Positions 50,601-63,100 of a stretch of DNA of 64,000 nt are shown here, piece by piece. A model generated the notes under the pieces. That model made no database searches. It was not told the DNA's origin and saw only the letters and a list, made by a program, of their open reading frames with translations. The DNA is from Onchocerca lupi (Eukaryota > Nematoda > Chromadorea > Rhabditida > Onchocercidae). Positions within the stretch are counted from its first letter, which is position 1, and every line of letters begins with the position of its first letter. The stretch covers positions 1 to 64,000 of the forward strand of contig JAOVVO010000429.1 in assembly GCA_028564675.1 (NCBI GenBank), read 5' to 3'. A program made the translations under genes and the position numbers.

Positions 50601-53600
50601 CATAACAAGACTTGGATATTTCTAATTACTTCGTTTAAATTTGTTCACTTTTTAGCGACAGTAATATTTCGTTAAATATTCTAATTTTCTAGTGGATAAA
50701 ATGTACGTTTCATTTGTGACTAGAAATTGAAATATGAAATCTTTCAGCAGTTTGCATGCATTTTTTGAACAACGATTAATGTCAAGAGTAATTCGTTTAA
50801 GAAACAGCATGTTATAATTACCAATGTCTTTCCAATTAATAAGTCCAAATTAAGTATTCGATCACTTTCGACGGTACATTTAACCTCAATTTGATCGTTC
50901 ACACGATAGGTTCGATTAATATTCTCTGGTGTAAGTATGATTTGCGGCTCCGGTAAGGAATATTCATCTAAATTCATTGCTAACATATTGGAGGGAAAAG
51001 AAAGAAACTTCATTTTATGCATGATTCAAAAATTTTCAAAAATTTTACATTTCAAGTAATGATTCTAATACCCATAACTAATTTGAAATCGCACTTGATC
51101 GAAATAATATTATTCGACCAACCTAAATGCATTTTATCTTTCCTTCTGTCTCTCACGCTTCTACCTTCTCTGCTTTAAATTTTAGCAAAACTGAATCGAT
51201 CAACTATGTGACCGAGTTTTGAAAATATTGAACTTTTATAACTTAATAAGTGTTCTAGACAGATCAGTCCTAAGATGATCTTCCACACACCTGGTCAAAA
51301 TCATTCATCAAACGTGATTAAAGTGATGAAAAATGCAAATAGAGAGAAGTGAAATTTAGAATCAAAATTAGTTTACTGAGATAGAAGTAATAAAGACACC
51401 TGGAGCAGCAAGCATAGTTACAACTGATGAACTTCTGCTCTGCAAATTGCCATCACTTACGTATACATATACTTCATAGAGAGCATTCATCGTTAGATTT
51501 TCCATTACATACCACATATTCTGTGTTTTAACCTGAAAAGTATGATAACCAATAAGATTAATGATGCATCTGAAAAAACTCCATTCTTCGTTGTCATGCC
51601 ATGTTATAACCAAAATTTCTAATTCTTCGTTCCATTAAATGTAAAAGTACATACAGATTTAGTATCATTAAGTACGAAGAGTTGCAGAAATGTGAAATCC
51701 TCCAATGATTCAAATAAGAAAACTTCTATGATTTAGCAATAATCTTAACTTACATAAAGCATTGATTTATTTTTTGAATTTTTGAAAATTTTTTTTGATA
51801 TATAATTATGAAAGTAATACCGAAGTCCAAACAGATGCATTTCCAGTTGAGACATAATTAACTATATACGTTACGGGATCAGTAATCTTTTGTCCGTTGT
51901 AACGAACTGGACTCCAATCCCATGTAATATTTGCACGTTGTCCATGATTCCACGCAATATGCAATCCAAATGGTGGTGTTGGTCTATCATTTTGTTCTGA
52001 ATAAAATTTGAAGATATATTAATTTGCGACAAAAATATATCGTGAGAATCAATTGAATTAATTTTCCCGAAATTCCAAATTTTTTCTCGAAAATGCTTTT
52101 TTTAATGCTTAGTTAAAAAGGGGAAAATATCCTGATGAAAAGTTTTCGAAGCATTTACCATTATCGGGTAGCGTTTCGAAGGAAATTTTGAATGATGGAG
52201 GACTTGAACCATAGTTATTAAATGCTGTCACGAAGACTGTATAATTTGTACTTGGTTCGAGATTGTCAAAACGAGCAGAATTTGTTGTAACATTAACCTA
52301 AATGGTAAAAACGAAAATTAAAAAAAAATGCAAAAAGCTTTTAATCTTTCAATTTTTCTGTGACGAAATATATTATCAAAGAGTTTTGGGAAAATCAAGC
52401 CAAATGCTGACCAATCATAATTATATAACTCAAACTAATTATATTTTCAGTTAATTAACGGACTAAACAAAATATTTTATGACTAATATTATTGGATTCT
52501 TATGTGAGCTCTTAAGTGAAGAGCATATTACGTCTGTATCCAGCACACAATTACACAACCGTTGGAAGGAATGGTGCAATCTCTGAACGAACGGTTTCGG
52601 TGCATTTAGTTGGCCGGATTGATAAAATACTGCACAAAAAAAAGTAATCGATCGCTATTATAAAAAAATATTATAAAAAATATTTTTTTATAAAAAAAAA
52701 AGTAATCGATCGCTTTTTTTTTTATATTTTTTTTTTATAAAAAAAAAGTAATCGGTCGCTATTATAAAAAATATTTTTTTTTGATATCTGTTTTTTTTTT
52801 TTTTTAATATATAAAATATTAAAAAAAAATAGACATCAAAAAAAAAAAACAAAAAAAATTTTTCCCCACATCTTTAAAATTACCTCGAAATTTATTCCAT
52901 GGACAATAAAATAGATTGAGATTGTTGAAATCTAACCTGCCTGAATACGCTATTGCCTTTATCGAGTGTCACCTGATATGCATTTCCAGGTCGCTGCAAT
53001 GGTACATCCCACGAAAACAGAACTGAAGTCGAATTTCTGGAAGTGATTTCTAAATTTGAAACGGCACTTGGAAGATTTGTTGTAAGCCACGAATAGCATT
53101 TAGCCAAAACTGGAGTATACTCTATGCAATCCGCTTTAAGAGTGAATGGATGTCTGCATGCTGACATGCATTCATCCGGTATACCTGCAAAATCCTTCAT
53201 TATACAAAGAAAATTGATGAATATAAAAAGTATAAATCGAAATTTGATTTTAAAAAATCACCGGATTCCGCACAACATCTCGTATGATCATGTCCTTCGG
53301 AAGTACACTGAACCCAAACATCACCATATTCTGAACACTCTGCAGTCAGTGGAGTATTATTGGAACACATGGATAAACAACTTGTTGAAATACCTCGCTG
53401 TTGACAGCAATCTTTTGCAAGATTTACATGTACAGCTGAAAATAAACATCAATTATAATCTTTTATAAGCTAATTATCAATTAGAAAAGTTTGAATAACA
53501 ATCAATGCGATTTTATAAAATAAGCAACATTATAATTTGAATCTAAGATAAAGGAGATATAAAGCTGCATAAATTTGAAATATTTTTATGAATCGATATA

Positions 53601-56600
53601 TATATATATATCAAAAATATATCAATTCATACAAATATTTCCGGATTTCAACATTTACTTCATACAGCTGTCAGTATTGCCAAACAAAATGGAAATTTTT
53701 TTCTTCTTTCTTAGAATTTTTTTTTCTTTTTTAAAGCTAAACTATGAAAAGATTTGCTAACGTTTGGAACAGCAGAACGTATCAGTTTCGGATGTTCCTG
53801 CTACCACACAATCATAACCTGGTGGACAATCTCTTACACCAATACCACAATAATACCTGAAAGATTTTTAATATTCGTCAGAAAAATTCATTTTAACATT
53901 ACAAAAAACAAGTAAGCCGAAAAACAGGAAATACCTGTGCCCATTCGGATCATATAATGGTTCACCATGTGGACAGAAGGATGATACCAAAGGATGTGTG
54001 AAGAAAATTTGAGCAGTTGACATCAAACTATCGCCCGTTGTTCCATGACTTTGTAAATAGACTGTGTATTCAGTATCCGGTAAAAGGCCATATTCAATAT
54101 GCGGTGAACTTACATTATGTACCTGCAACTAATAATACTAATTACATCTTAGTTTGCCAATGATACTTTATGAAAAACGAAAATAATAGAAATTAAAATA
54201 AAATAAAAAAAAAAAAAAAAAAAAAAAAAAAACAGCAGACTAGGATCATAAAAATTTACGAGCCTAGTTTGCTGTTTTTAAGCAATCTTCAATATCAATT
54301 TTCAAAACTATCATCAGCAATAAAAATGATCTCTAAAGCTATCCAAGTCAGCTCCTATCACTATCGTTATCTCCAATATGAGATATTCTCGTGATAAAGA
54401 ACTACATGATAGTGTCATATATCGACATACGACAGAAGCCATAGTTCCACCCTAAATCCTATTGATTTTAATGAAAAACTAATTCGGCAAACCTCTATGA
54501 CATTTGGGCTGCGATCGTCTTTTCTTATAAACAGCGAATACGAAATAACAAGATGTGCATTTACGGCAGGTTCGGTCCATTCTACTTCAACAGAACTTTC
54601 TGTTACAGCTGTTACAGTTACATTTTGAGGCGGAGAAGGTCGTGTATCTGAAAATTGATATATTTGGAAAATTTGATTAAAAGTGAAAAGTGAATTCCGA
54701 AATTTCCATGTTCGAAGTTTTCATTAATGTTAAAGTTAAATAATGCTAAAATTTAAGCTGAAATTTACAAAATAAATTTTCAAAATTAAAAATAGTTGAT
54801 GTTATAGCTAATGCCACTTTTCCGGAAACATCATGATGATATCAAGAAGGAAAAAAATACCGTAGCCCTGTCGTAAACATTGATAGATAGCAGCGATATC
54901 CAAATTGAGACACAATAATGAATGCATCGTCAGAGGTTCAGCAACTCCACCACATATTTTTAAACAATCATGCTGTACACCTTTCTTAATACAACAATCC
55001 GTATGATTACGTCCATCGGCAAGACATGGACTTACCTTCAATCATTAATTATACAAAAATTATGACTTCAAAATGCATACATTTATTCTAATACCTAGTA
55101 CACTTATTCATATCATATCATAGATAGATTTTATTACAATTACAAAGAAAAGAAACTTCAAGATTCTAAATGCCATAAATTAAAACTTGCTTTTCCCAAT
55201 CTTCTCGTCAATATTACCAGGACACTTGGATCTTTTTATCCGGTAAGTTCAATCGGTATCGAACCGAAAAAACTATCTCATCGGATTAAGTTAATGCTTG
55301 ATAAACTTGTATATAGGACTTTTTCTAGAAAAACTAGTACTGTGTATTTGAAAAAATACATCTATCACAGACTTCTTTATATGTTTCCTAATTTACGCAT
55401 AACTTTTATAGTAAGAATTAAGGACATTTTTTTAAACAAAAATCCAGACTAACTTTGGACCATTCAGTTCGACACGATGTCGATATAGCAATCGTTTCAA
55501 GGGCATTTGGAATTGTTCGTACATCGCACATTTTTGAAGCGCAATACGGTGATACGCCGTTCGATGAGCAACATTCTAGAAGCATTCTTGATGAAAAAAC
55601 GATGGATGATGATGTCCAAAAATACATATTTATATCACCTACTACAATCATAATTAATTATATTAAAATAACTACTGTCCACATTTAATTATTTATAAAT
55701 ATCATGCAAGAAGTTCGTGATTTTTGTAGGTGTAAGCCTTCAAAAAGAAAAAAAAATAAGTCTTAAAAAAAAAAGAAAAAAAAAAAGATGTTTGGAGCTA
55801 CATATATTCATTTGGAAGTTTTCCTGAACAATCATAACAAAAAAGTTCAATTTTAAGATTCGGAATTTAAAATGGACAATACTGTCGAAATAAAAAAATT
55901 TGATCAAAACAAAAGTTATTAATAATGACAAAATAGACTAACAAAATCTCAAGTATAAGTAGCATGCATTTTGCTTGCACTTTTTTATTCTTTTAATCCA
56001 ATATTGTAAAAAGAATCATTTTATATGCATGCTTTCATTTGTCTATAATACTATCACAATAATGAGAAAAGTTTTGCTGTCCTTTGAAATAAATCAGCTT
56101 CAAGAGAGAAGTCAATTAAAATTATCTGCTATCTTGTAAACATTAAACGGTGAATCATGAAAGCATGCAAAATTGGTGCTAAAATATTGCTAAAGAAATT
56201 GCCGACTGCATGAAATTTGTAACAATTCTTATTGAGTATACGACTAGGATCGATTTTCATCAAAATTATTTCTTAATTCATTCTTAAATTTCTAATTGTT
56301 CAAAAAATTCAATAATTGAGCTGGATAAATTGCCAATGAAGTTAGCTTATTGTAACTTTCTTTGTATGTATTTTAGCTTTCTAATGAAGTTACTATGTAT
56401 AAAGATAAAAAACATCAACAATGATAGCGGGAGCAAATCACTTGTTAGCGTTCACGCAAAAAATTTGCTTAATGGGGAAAAAGCAAAAGATTTGTGCAAA
56501 TTCTATTGCGTGCAACAATAGCAGAACATAAGAATCTTCTTTAAAATAAGATATTTTTGCCTTTTACTTAAATGCAACTAAAATTTCAAGCAAGATTAGG

Positions 56601-59600
56601 AGATTTCCTTGGAAGAATATAGAAAATTTCATTGCTTTAGTTAGAAAAAGGTTGAGTAAAAAGTAAAAAAATGACTGTAAAGTAAGGTATATTTAATTTT
56701 GATAAATGGAATATTTTTCTATCACTTAAACAATGATTTTCCGATTTCCTCCTGATGCCGAATTGCTTACATCGAGGATGAATTTTTTTGGTACTTGAGA
56801 AAGGAAATTTTTTTCGATCTTCAGCGATACTACTTCTAAGTAATGTTGTCAATGGTATTACAAAAATTTGAACAAAAGAATAAGGAATACGCTCGATCTG
56901 CGGTAACGTTGAATTAGTTGGTGTGACAATTGCGTTGGTTGCAGCCAAAGCTCGTGATGATGGCACTGACATGCCATATTCGTTCGATGCTGTTACGTAG
57001 ACAAAGTAACGTGTTGCTGAGCGTAAATCTTTTAACGTAACGCACGTATCTGTCGTATTCACCTACAATTTTCTATTTTCATCTCAGTCAAGTAATATGC
57101 CTTTTCTTTACTTTAATTTTATCGAACTTTCACGGCGAATGACTGGAATGTTTTCCAATAAAGATATGATCATTTCTGATAATAATCGAAGAATTTTTTT
57201 TGTATAGAAAAGCGTTATGATCATCGAAATAAATTAGCACTTAAGCTATATGCTCCCATTACTTCATCAAATTTGAATTCGCGAACGGTCGAATCATTTG
57301 TGGATGAATCATGTGCCACAAAAAGCCATGTTTGTCGTTTGCCACGTTTCACGGATCCTACATCGGATGGCGTAGTATCACTAGCGATATCATCTTCAGC
57401 CACTCCACCTGGGATGCTTTCCTCGTAATCACCCGATAAAAGAGGTATTCCACTGCAATAGTTGCAAAGATAAAATTCTACTACTTAGTGCAAAGTGATA
57501 AAGCTTCCACACATTATCTTCTTTTCAAAAATTGAGGAATTGATACTATGTTTGATTTTTAATATCTTAAAGATTTTTAAGTGGCTGCGAAACTATCATC
57601 ATAAATTGATCAAATATTGAAATAATGAAAGGACTATGAATAAGGAGAAAGATGATAGAGAAGAATGTATAGGAATCGTGAGCAACATTTTTGAAAAAAA
57701 AAAAAAAAAAAACAGCCGAAGATTTAAACTAAATAACGAAATGAGTAAGATCAGATTTCGAGTGCAATGATGAACTATCTAATGTAAAAAACTTACTCAT
57801 CACCTCCCAAGAATGGAAATGACGGTATTTGCTTATAATATACAGTATAATAATCAATTCCAAGATGTTTGTTCGATGTTTGAGGTTGTGGTGGACGCCA
57901 ACATACTCGTAGTTCATCTGATCCAATCGCATTAACGGTTAAATCTTGTGGATGCTCAGGATACGGCACTAGAAAAAAAAAAGAATTGGTAAAATAAAAT
58001 TCCAATTTAGAAATGAAAAAATTAGAAATAGACCTAAAAATTAAGTCACATTTTGAGGAAAACTTACAGTACGCGCGATTATAACATTCAAATATTTCCG
58101 GAAGATAATACAAGCATAATCGATGAGATTTGCGTAACATTTGGAAATTTCCGGAACAGAAATCGTAGCAAAATGAAGGTACCAGTTGTGTTTTACAGCA
58201 TTGTACATGACTTCTATTGCCACCTTCCGTAGCACAAGATAAGAAATTTTTATAATCATCCGTTTTACAACTGAAATATTTACTTTTTTTAAGGTTATTC
58301 AATCGAAATGCAAGAAAATTTAAGATATACTGTAGATTGCCAGGATGGTTTCATTCAAAACCAGTTATCCTCATAATCTATAGCACATTTTGTAGCGACG
58401 GCCTCATAATATGTCACATATATATTTTTAAAAAATGCAGAAATAAAAAGAATTTTTTTTTCCGAAAAATAAAATTCAAAATACCATGAAGTTATCATTT
58501 TTGATTGCCTACCTTGTTGGGTCGAAATGATGGATGTGCATATCCCTCGGCTTACACATTGCCTGACATAATGGTGAAATGCCTTTTCTTGCACAACATT
58601 TACTGTAATCGTAACTTATATTTTCATGAAAACCACCTTTCAATCCACTCTCTGAAATTTCTCGCTTTTTCAGCAAATAATTTAATTAGTACTGCAAGAG
58701 AGGTCAGATTTCAGAAAGCAAAAATTAGCAAATAATAATTATGGAAAAAACTATGAATAACAGAATGACGATTTGTATATCGAACATCTGGCTAAGCATA
58801 AAATTTTAAAAGGTTAATAACACACCTACTACCATCGATTTTTCATGAAAGTCTATAAGAGATTTCTTTGTCATAATCTTTTATTCAGTGTCATCATTAT
58901 CAATGAATATTTATTAAATCTCTAGGAAGAGCTTACCGAGAACTTCCAACTGAAATTCGAGCTGCTGCGGTTGATTCGATATTTGACATCGATAACGACC
59001 TGCATCTTCAAATGTAAGATTTTTTAAAACAAGCGTGAAATCTTCCGATGCACACTGACAGCATTTATTGTCCACACAATGTGACCCGTCAGCACAGGTA
59101 TCAGAATCCGAACAACTACCCGTACATTCTGAAAAAATTATGCTAATTATTTCTTATAAGAAATTCACGTACATAATACATCCTAGAATCTTCACTTCAT
59201 CCAGTTTATTTTTGTAAATATTCAAAAATAATATAATGCATTAATTAATAACGCTCAAATAATTAGTTAATTTTGCTCACTCCCGAGCTGCTGTTTCTGT
59301 TTTTTGAATTAACATTTTTACAATATGGAGGAATTATCCCTTTCTATAATTTTAAAATCAAATCTTAGTTTTTCATTTCTATCTACAGCTTTTTTGATTT
59401 CTATAATTTCAATATTTTGAATTACATCCTAAAAGCATCTCCACGCTTTCATGCTTATGTCTTCTTTCTTGACTCCTACATTTTTTGATTATATCAATCT
59501 CTTAAACTTTGATTTTAAATCTCAACAATACCTTGTACCATTAGAATTACAATTGTTCACTTTTTGAATTCTTTTCCTGTTTTTCCACTTTTTTTTTCAC

Positions 59601-60120
59601 TTTTGTTTTTTTTTTATTCGATTCCAGAATTTAATGGATTAATCCACGTTTTTTCAGATGCATACCTTCATTCTTATTAATTTCAATATTATGCTGTAGC
59701 AAAACAGAATTGGCATCAACACCAGAACTATCCAGAAATTTCGTTGAATTAAATATGGGCACATCATCTTTCAGCCAAATTACCTGCAATAACGAAACAT
59801 TTATCATTCGTAGATGTTTGCATTTACGAATGCATGAATTTTTCCTCCCTGGAAAATTACCTTTCTTCATAAATAAGTGAATTTTTTTCGGAAAAACTTT
59901 TGGGCGAATCACAGAAAGATTTGGTAATAAATTTGCACGAAAAGTTCTGAAAACTTACAGTGGAAGCATGTCGCACGCAAGTATTAAGCATGCATTCAAG
60001 ACGTGCAGCAAATCCTTGGATGACAGTCATATATCCCTCATCAGATGTTGTTAGATGCAGTTCTTTGGTTTCGCATCTTAATACTATGCAATATAGCAGA
60101 ACTAGTAATAACTGTACCAT
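47601..60120 (-). CDS. Ig, FN3 and DB domain transmembrane receptor (IGDB-like)
   Basis: This is a single-pass surface protein of about 1,481 residues, resembling the C. elegans igdb genes (Ig-like and fibronectin type III domain-containing proteins). All 26 exons join in phase: 59959-60120, 59666-59783, 58937-59128, 58513-58651, 58068-58270, 57797-57968, 57263-57452, 56891-57062, 55454-55575, 54861-55035, 54493-54647, 53935-54122, 53762-53856, 53262-53435, 52937-53184, 52159-52297, 51821-51996, 51400-51532, 50822-50979, 50303-50435, 49857-50062, 49386-49520, 49200-49290, 48710-48936, 48214-48430 and 47601-47926. Domain order: signal peptide (1-16); Ig with a cysteine-rich insert (20-157); DB (175-280); FN3 with a loop insert (282-449); DB (450-550); FN3 (550-640); lustrin-type cysteine-rich (640-695); DB (697-790); two FN3 (790-985); two Ig (987-1180); DB (1192-1275); FN3 (1275-1370); membrane segment (1380-1400); about 80-residue tail with FENPGY. 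The exon 8/9 junction is the least certain. Ligand unknown. Confidence 0.87.
52636..52850. repeat. intronic repeat cluster with hairpin potential
   Basis: Inside the intron between exons 15 and 16 of the Ig/FN3/DB gene, the motif AAAAGTAATCG(A/G)TCGCT occurs three times (near 52641, 52698 and 52746), separated by A/T-only spacers. It is followed by an inverted repeat: TTTGATATCTG with a T run, then an A run with AGACATCAAA (about 52779-52850), which can fold into a long AT-rich stem. Confidence 0.65.
54230..54279. repeat. intronic inverted repeat (hairpin)
   Basis: AAACAGCAGACTAGG at 54230-54244 pairs with CCTAGTTTGCTGTTT from 54263, with one G-T or A-C mismatch and an 18-base loop. It lies in the intron between exons 11 and 12 of the Ig/FN3/DB gene, next to a 28-base A run at 54205-54232. 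Confidence 0.65.
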
Positions 60121-60122
60121 CT
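60121..60122 (-). promoter_or_regulatory. splice acceptor abutting the receptor start codon
   Basis: On the minus strand AATTTCAG is immediately followed by the ATG. An acceptor with zero 5' UTR is typical of spliced-leader trans-splicing in nematodes; a 5' UTR intron is the alternative. Confidence 0.5.
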
Positions 60123-63100
60123 GAAATTCAATTTATTACATTACTTCCATAAACAATATTTAATCAATATTCAGAATACGTGAACACGAAAATTGAAATT
60201 GAAAATGACTTTCCTAGATAATTCCGAATTTCCGAAAGAAAATTTCTAGGATCAAGTTCTCAAGTATATTCGGATTAGTTAAAATTTCCCCTTTTGAAAC
60301 ATCTATAAAGAATATAATCCAGAAATTATAACAAAATTCAAAAAGTTCGATAATGATCAATTATGATTTTAGTAGATAAGAGTTCGGATCATTGTTAAGA
60401 TCTAAAAAATTAGATCACTCATAAAACATTCCGCTATCATTCGGGTACACCTATCTAAACAATATTCATAGATCATTTACGTTTTACTTATTTGCAGATC
60501 AAGATAATTGTCTTTCTTAATCATAGATCACACAATAAATCAGAAATCACGTAACTTCGTATCTTCCTTTTCCAACTCATCCAAAAGAAACAATTTCATC
60601 ACATTGTTAAGTACAATTAAGTTAACTGTAATTTAAAAATATTTATACTGATAGGATCGAAAAATTTTTTTTTTAACAGAAAAATAACAAAAATCATGTA
60701 GAATTAACAGTTGAAGGTAGAAATTATCAAAACTTCATATTAATTAAAAATTAAAATGAAATTTTAGATTTTAACCTAATTTAAAAACAAACCTTTTTCT
60801 TCAGAACTTGACCTAATTCATAAAATAACAAATAATAACAATGAAAATAACAAATTTTGCATGTCAAAATTAATTACACCACATTAACATTTGGGAGAGA
60901 AATGCGCAGTTGATTTTTGCCCCCATATTATATTTTAAATCATACAGTGTCAATTCGAAAAAACGACCTATATTACAAATTCCTTCCTTTTTTTTTTCCC
61001 TTTCTCTCTCTCTCTCTCCCTCTCTCTCTTATATTAAAAACCTTTCCAATCATTTTCTCGAATATTTTCAACAATGTCAATTAGTTCATCTTCTCCCTGC
61101 TTCATTTTGAAAACAAAATAACAACTCCAAAGATAAATTTGGTTAATTGCAAAAAAAAGAAGAAAATTTCGAACGAATATTTTGTTTTTTTACATTTTTG
61201 GATTTAATATTAAAAAAATGACCGATTAATTTGACCTTTGAAAAAGTTGAAATTATGACAAATAGTTTGTTGAGCATTTAAATATAAGAATCTTTGTTTA
61301 CCAAAAAAAAAAAAAAAGAAACTGGAAAACTTAAAAATGATGATTTTTGCTTTTTAATCATTGCAGTTACAATAAATAATCATTTGTATGTTGAGCAAAT
61401 AATTAATAATATTAGATGAGCAAAAAAATAAATTCTAAATTATGCAATGGAATGATAATTACTGCAAAAATGGCCAATAATTTATTTTGTCTTCCAATAA
61501 AACTGAAACAATCTTTAAAATTTGAAACTTGAAAAATTAAGTTACAATTGGGCTCAAGAAGACGAGACTTAAGAAGGAAAGAGAAAGTGAAAAAAATAAA
61601 ATAAAATAATACACAACATTATCAAGTTGAAATAGAAAGTTGTGCAAATTCAAGAAGTCTTGATTTAAAGTTTGAAAAACTTCTACAGAAAAAAAAAAAA
61701 CAAAACAGGAATTTTGAGAAACAAAATGAAAGCTAAAATTAATGATATTTTATACAGAAGCATCAATTATTAATAAAACAAAAAAAAAAAAATAAATAAA
61801 TAAAATAAAAAAGGAAAAAATCGATAGAAAGCAAAAAAAAAAAAGATGTACAGTGAACCGATAGCTGTTTTGGTGACAAGAACATTTCGCTATAAATTAA
61901 CAACAAATTAAAATGAAATTTTTCAAATAAAAGAGAAGAAATTAATTAACAATTCTTTTCTTTTTCTTTCCTGTTTAATTTCAAAGAAAAAAAAAAAGGA
62001 GAAAAAAGAAACAAAAATGAAATTTCATGCTGAAGAAATCGTAATGAATATATACAAAAAAATAAAATAAAAATTGTGTTTTTTCTGTTTATCTTAATTG
62101 AACTTTTAATTACAATTATTTCAACTTACTCATTATTATCATTGATTAATAATTAAAGATGGAGCACATCAGATATATGCTTGTAACCATTTACGTTCCT
62201 ATAAATTCCGCAAAAATTTTACATTATTAACCTGTTATGAATGAATAAGAGAAAATATTCGGGAAAAAATGTATGAAGAAAAATAAGGAAGAAAATAAAC
62301 ATTGATGAGAAAAGTAGATTGAAGAGATGAAAAAAAGATGGAGGACACGTACATTTATCCTAAAAATGGAGGACATATTGATGACAAAAGTTGCGCAAGG
62401 ACGTTTACGTGTCCGTACACGTATGCACGTGTATAAATACTCCATTAATATATAAAACACATATATGCAATATATATTGACAGGTCAATTCAAATTGATA
62501 TCATATATTCCGCAATTTCAAAATTTTTTTTCTTTTTTAATTTGAATTCTGTAAAAACTAAAATAACATTCCCAGTACTTCATCTCTAACCTTCTTTTCA
62601 AAAAATTTTTTTCACTCTCTTCTTCCTCACCTGGTAATATTGTCAAAAATTGAGAGAGAAATTGTTAAAAATTAATACCATCCACTCATTCATTTTGTTT
62701 AAATTTTGACATAAAACTTTTTCAATTATTTTTAGAATTCTTAATTTTTAACTGATTGATTTTAATTAAAAATCATTTACTTTTTCAACATTCGTTGATT
62801 TAATTTATGCAAATGTAAAAAAAAAAAAAAAAGAAAAAGAAAAAAAAAGAAAAAGCAGACAGAAGTTTTAATCATACAAGAATTACAAATAGAATGAATG
62901 CGAAAAAAGTTCGGAACAAATTTGAAAATGATTTAAAAAATGGAAAAATTATTAAAAATTTATGCTTCAAAGCTAACGAATTGTTGCAAAATTCTTTTTC
63001 TCTTATTTACAAAAGAAAATTGAATGAGACACAAGATATGATGAATTCAATAATTGTAAAAACATTTACTTCTATTGTTTTTGTGCATTTAAATCAATAA

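Noticed and set aside
53124..53468. 114-codon plus-strand frame
   Set aside because: It is the antisense shadow of two DB-domain exons of the minus-strand receptor.
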